A stretch of DNA of 5,739 nt. Source: an uncultured Collinsella sp. (GTDB taxonomy: Bacteria; Actinomycetota; Coriobacteriia; Coriobacteriales; Coriobacteriaceae). How positions within the stretch are numbered: the stretch's first letter is position 1; each line of letters begins with the position of its first letter. The stretch lies in the NCBI GenBank assembly GCA_902464485.1, contig CABQJJ010000098.1, positions 1 through 5,739 on the forward strand. Reading direction: 5' to 3'. The position numbers and the translations under genes were made by a program. Shown here piece by piece: positions 4,961 to 5,739 of the stretch. The notes under the pieces are model-generated. The model did not search any database and was not told the DNA's origin. It worked only from the letters and a program-made list of their open reading frames with translations.

Positions 4961-5739
4961 ATGGCAGTAACGGATATCGAGCGCGGACTTTCGACCGTCG
5001 AGGTCGAGGAGCGCATCGCCGCCGGTAAGATCAACCGCAACATGGAGCTCAAGACCAAATCGGTCCGCGAGCTCATCATCGAAAACCTCTGCACGCTGTT
5101 CAATTTGATCAACGTGGTCTTGGCGGTTTTGGTGCTGCTGACCGGCTCGTTTAAGAACCTGACGTTCTTGTTCGTGGTTTTCCTCAATACCGCCATTGGT
5201 GTCATTCAATCCATGCGCTCCAAGCGTATGGTCGACAAGCTCACGTTGCTCACCTCCAAGAAGGCCATTGCCGTGCGTGACGGTGTCGAGGTAGAGCTCG
5301 ACCTGGACCAGATCGTGCTTGACGACATCATTCGTCTGGGCCGCGGTGACCAGATTCCCGCCGATGCCGTGGTGGTATCGGGTGAGGCGCTCGTGAACGA
5401 GAGCCTGCTGACGGGCGAGAGCGACCTTATCAAGAAGCAGCCCGGCTCCGAGCTCATGAGCGGCAGCTTTATCGACTCGGGCCTGCTGCGTGCCCGCGTG
5501 ATCCACGTCGGCGCCGACAACTACGTGGCCAAGATCAACAACGAGGCCAAGTACGTCAAAAAAGTCAATTCCGAGATTATGAATGCGCTCAATGCCATCG
5601 TGCGCTTTGCGAGTGTCATTATGATTCCGCTTGGGTTGGCGCTGTTCGCCTCCAGCGTGAGCGAGCTGTGGGATGCCGCGGGAGCCCCGGGCGATAGCGC
5701 GCTTTCCTGGTGCTTCTCCGAGCTGCTGGCCGGTCGTGT
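4961..5739 (+). CDS. Cation-transporting P-type ATPase, CtpE-like, N-terminal part (cut by the right window edge)
   Basis: P-type ATPases pump cations across the cytoplasmic membrane through a phospho-aspartate intermediate. The 259 codons present begin with the cation-ATPase N-terminal pattern (GLSTVEVEERIAAGKIN, residues 9-25). Two hydrophobic segments follow (about 44-62 and 66-84), then the actuator domain with GRGDQIPADAVV (127-138) and TGES (151-154, the dephosphorylation loop), and the start of a third membrane segment (about 213-231). There is no N-terminal CxxC heavy-metal domain, and the TM1-TM2 region resembles the CtpE branch, which includes a mycobacterial calcium transporter. 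The substrate cannot be decided because the DKTG phosphorylation site and the ion-binding helices lie outside the window. ATG 4961 has GGGA 6 nt upstream. In-frame GTG 4946 and ATG 4949 are alternatives but lack a ribosome site. It is on the same strand as the tRNA and behind its terminator. Confidence 0.93.
   Translation, partial: MAVTDIERGLSTVEVEERIAAGKINRNMELKTKSVRELIIENLCTLFNLINVVLAVLVLLTGSFKNLTFLFVVFLNTAIGVIQSMRSKRMVDKLTLLTSKKAIAVRDGVEVELDLDQIVLDDIIRLGRGDQIPADAVVVSGEALVNESLLTGESDLIKKQPGSELMSGSFIDSGLLRARVIHVGADNYVAKINNEAKYVKKVNSEIMNALNAIVRFASVIMIPLGLALFASSVSELWDAAGAPGDSALSWCFSELLAGR

Noticed and set aside
4828..5205. Minus-strand open frame ending across the tRNA
   Set aside because: Its C-terminal peptide is simply the reverse complement of the tRNA, a well-known source of spurious annotated proteins.
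4931..5506. Minus-strand open frame of 191 codons opposite the ATPase
   Set aside because: It is a codon-structure shadow of the ATPase coding sequence, whose TM, GDxxPAD and TGES motifs are clear on the plus strand.

Overview
The window is GC-rich (roughly 60%) bacterial chromosome. It carries a head-to-head pair of transcription units: an aromatic amino-acid (shikimate/tyrosine) operon on the minus strand, and a tRNA-Arg gene followed by a P-type cation ATPase on the plus strand. Base composition, the type of DAHP synthase, the AroA motif variants and the CtpE-like ATPase suggest a high-GC Gram-positive organism. My best guess is a gut actinobacterium of the Coriobacteriia (Collinsella-like). 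That placement is inference from family resemblance, not something the sequence proves.

Minus strand, in transcription order: DAHP synthase (start 4605, stop 3583), prephenate dehydrogenase tyrA (3579 to 2665), 3-dehydroquinate synthase aroB (2628 to 1522), EPSP synthase aroA (1528 to 209) and the first 69 codons of chorismate synthase aroC (207 to the left window edge). The junctions are 3 nt, 36 nt, a 7-nt overlap and 1 nt, so this is one polycistronic unit with likely translational coupling. Together the genes cover shikimate-pathway step 1 (DAHP synthase), step 2 (AroB), step 6 (AroA) and step 7 (AroC), plus the tyrosine-branch dehydrogenase. The dehydratase, shikimate dehydrogenase, shikimate kinase and chorismate mutase are not in the window and must lie downstream or elsewhere.

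The 203-nt region between the divergent units (4606-4808) is the only sizeable non-coding stretch and is dense in signals. Facing the aro operon are a compact GC hairpin with a U-tract between the likely promoter and the first gene (a candidate attenuator), a weak -10-like box and a 20-bp dyad that could be an operator. Facing right are an AT-rich UP-like tract and a promoter with a perfect TATAAT, a few bases from the tRNA.

Plus strand: tRNA-Arg(CCG) at 4809-4885 with encoded CCA, a strong intrinsic terminator at 4897-4932, and then only 28 nt before the ATG of a P-type ATPase that runs off the right edge (259 codons present, through the actuator domain to the third membrane segment).

Nothing here looks like a wholly new system. 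The points most worth a second look are the attenuator-like leader, the terminator squeezed between the tRNA and the ATPase, and substitutions in the active-site motifs of AroA and TyrA.
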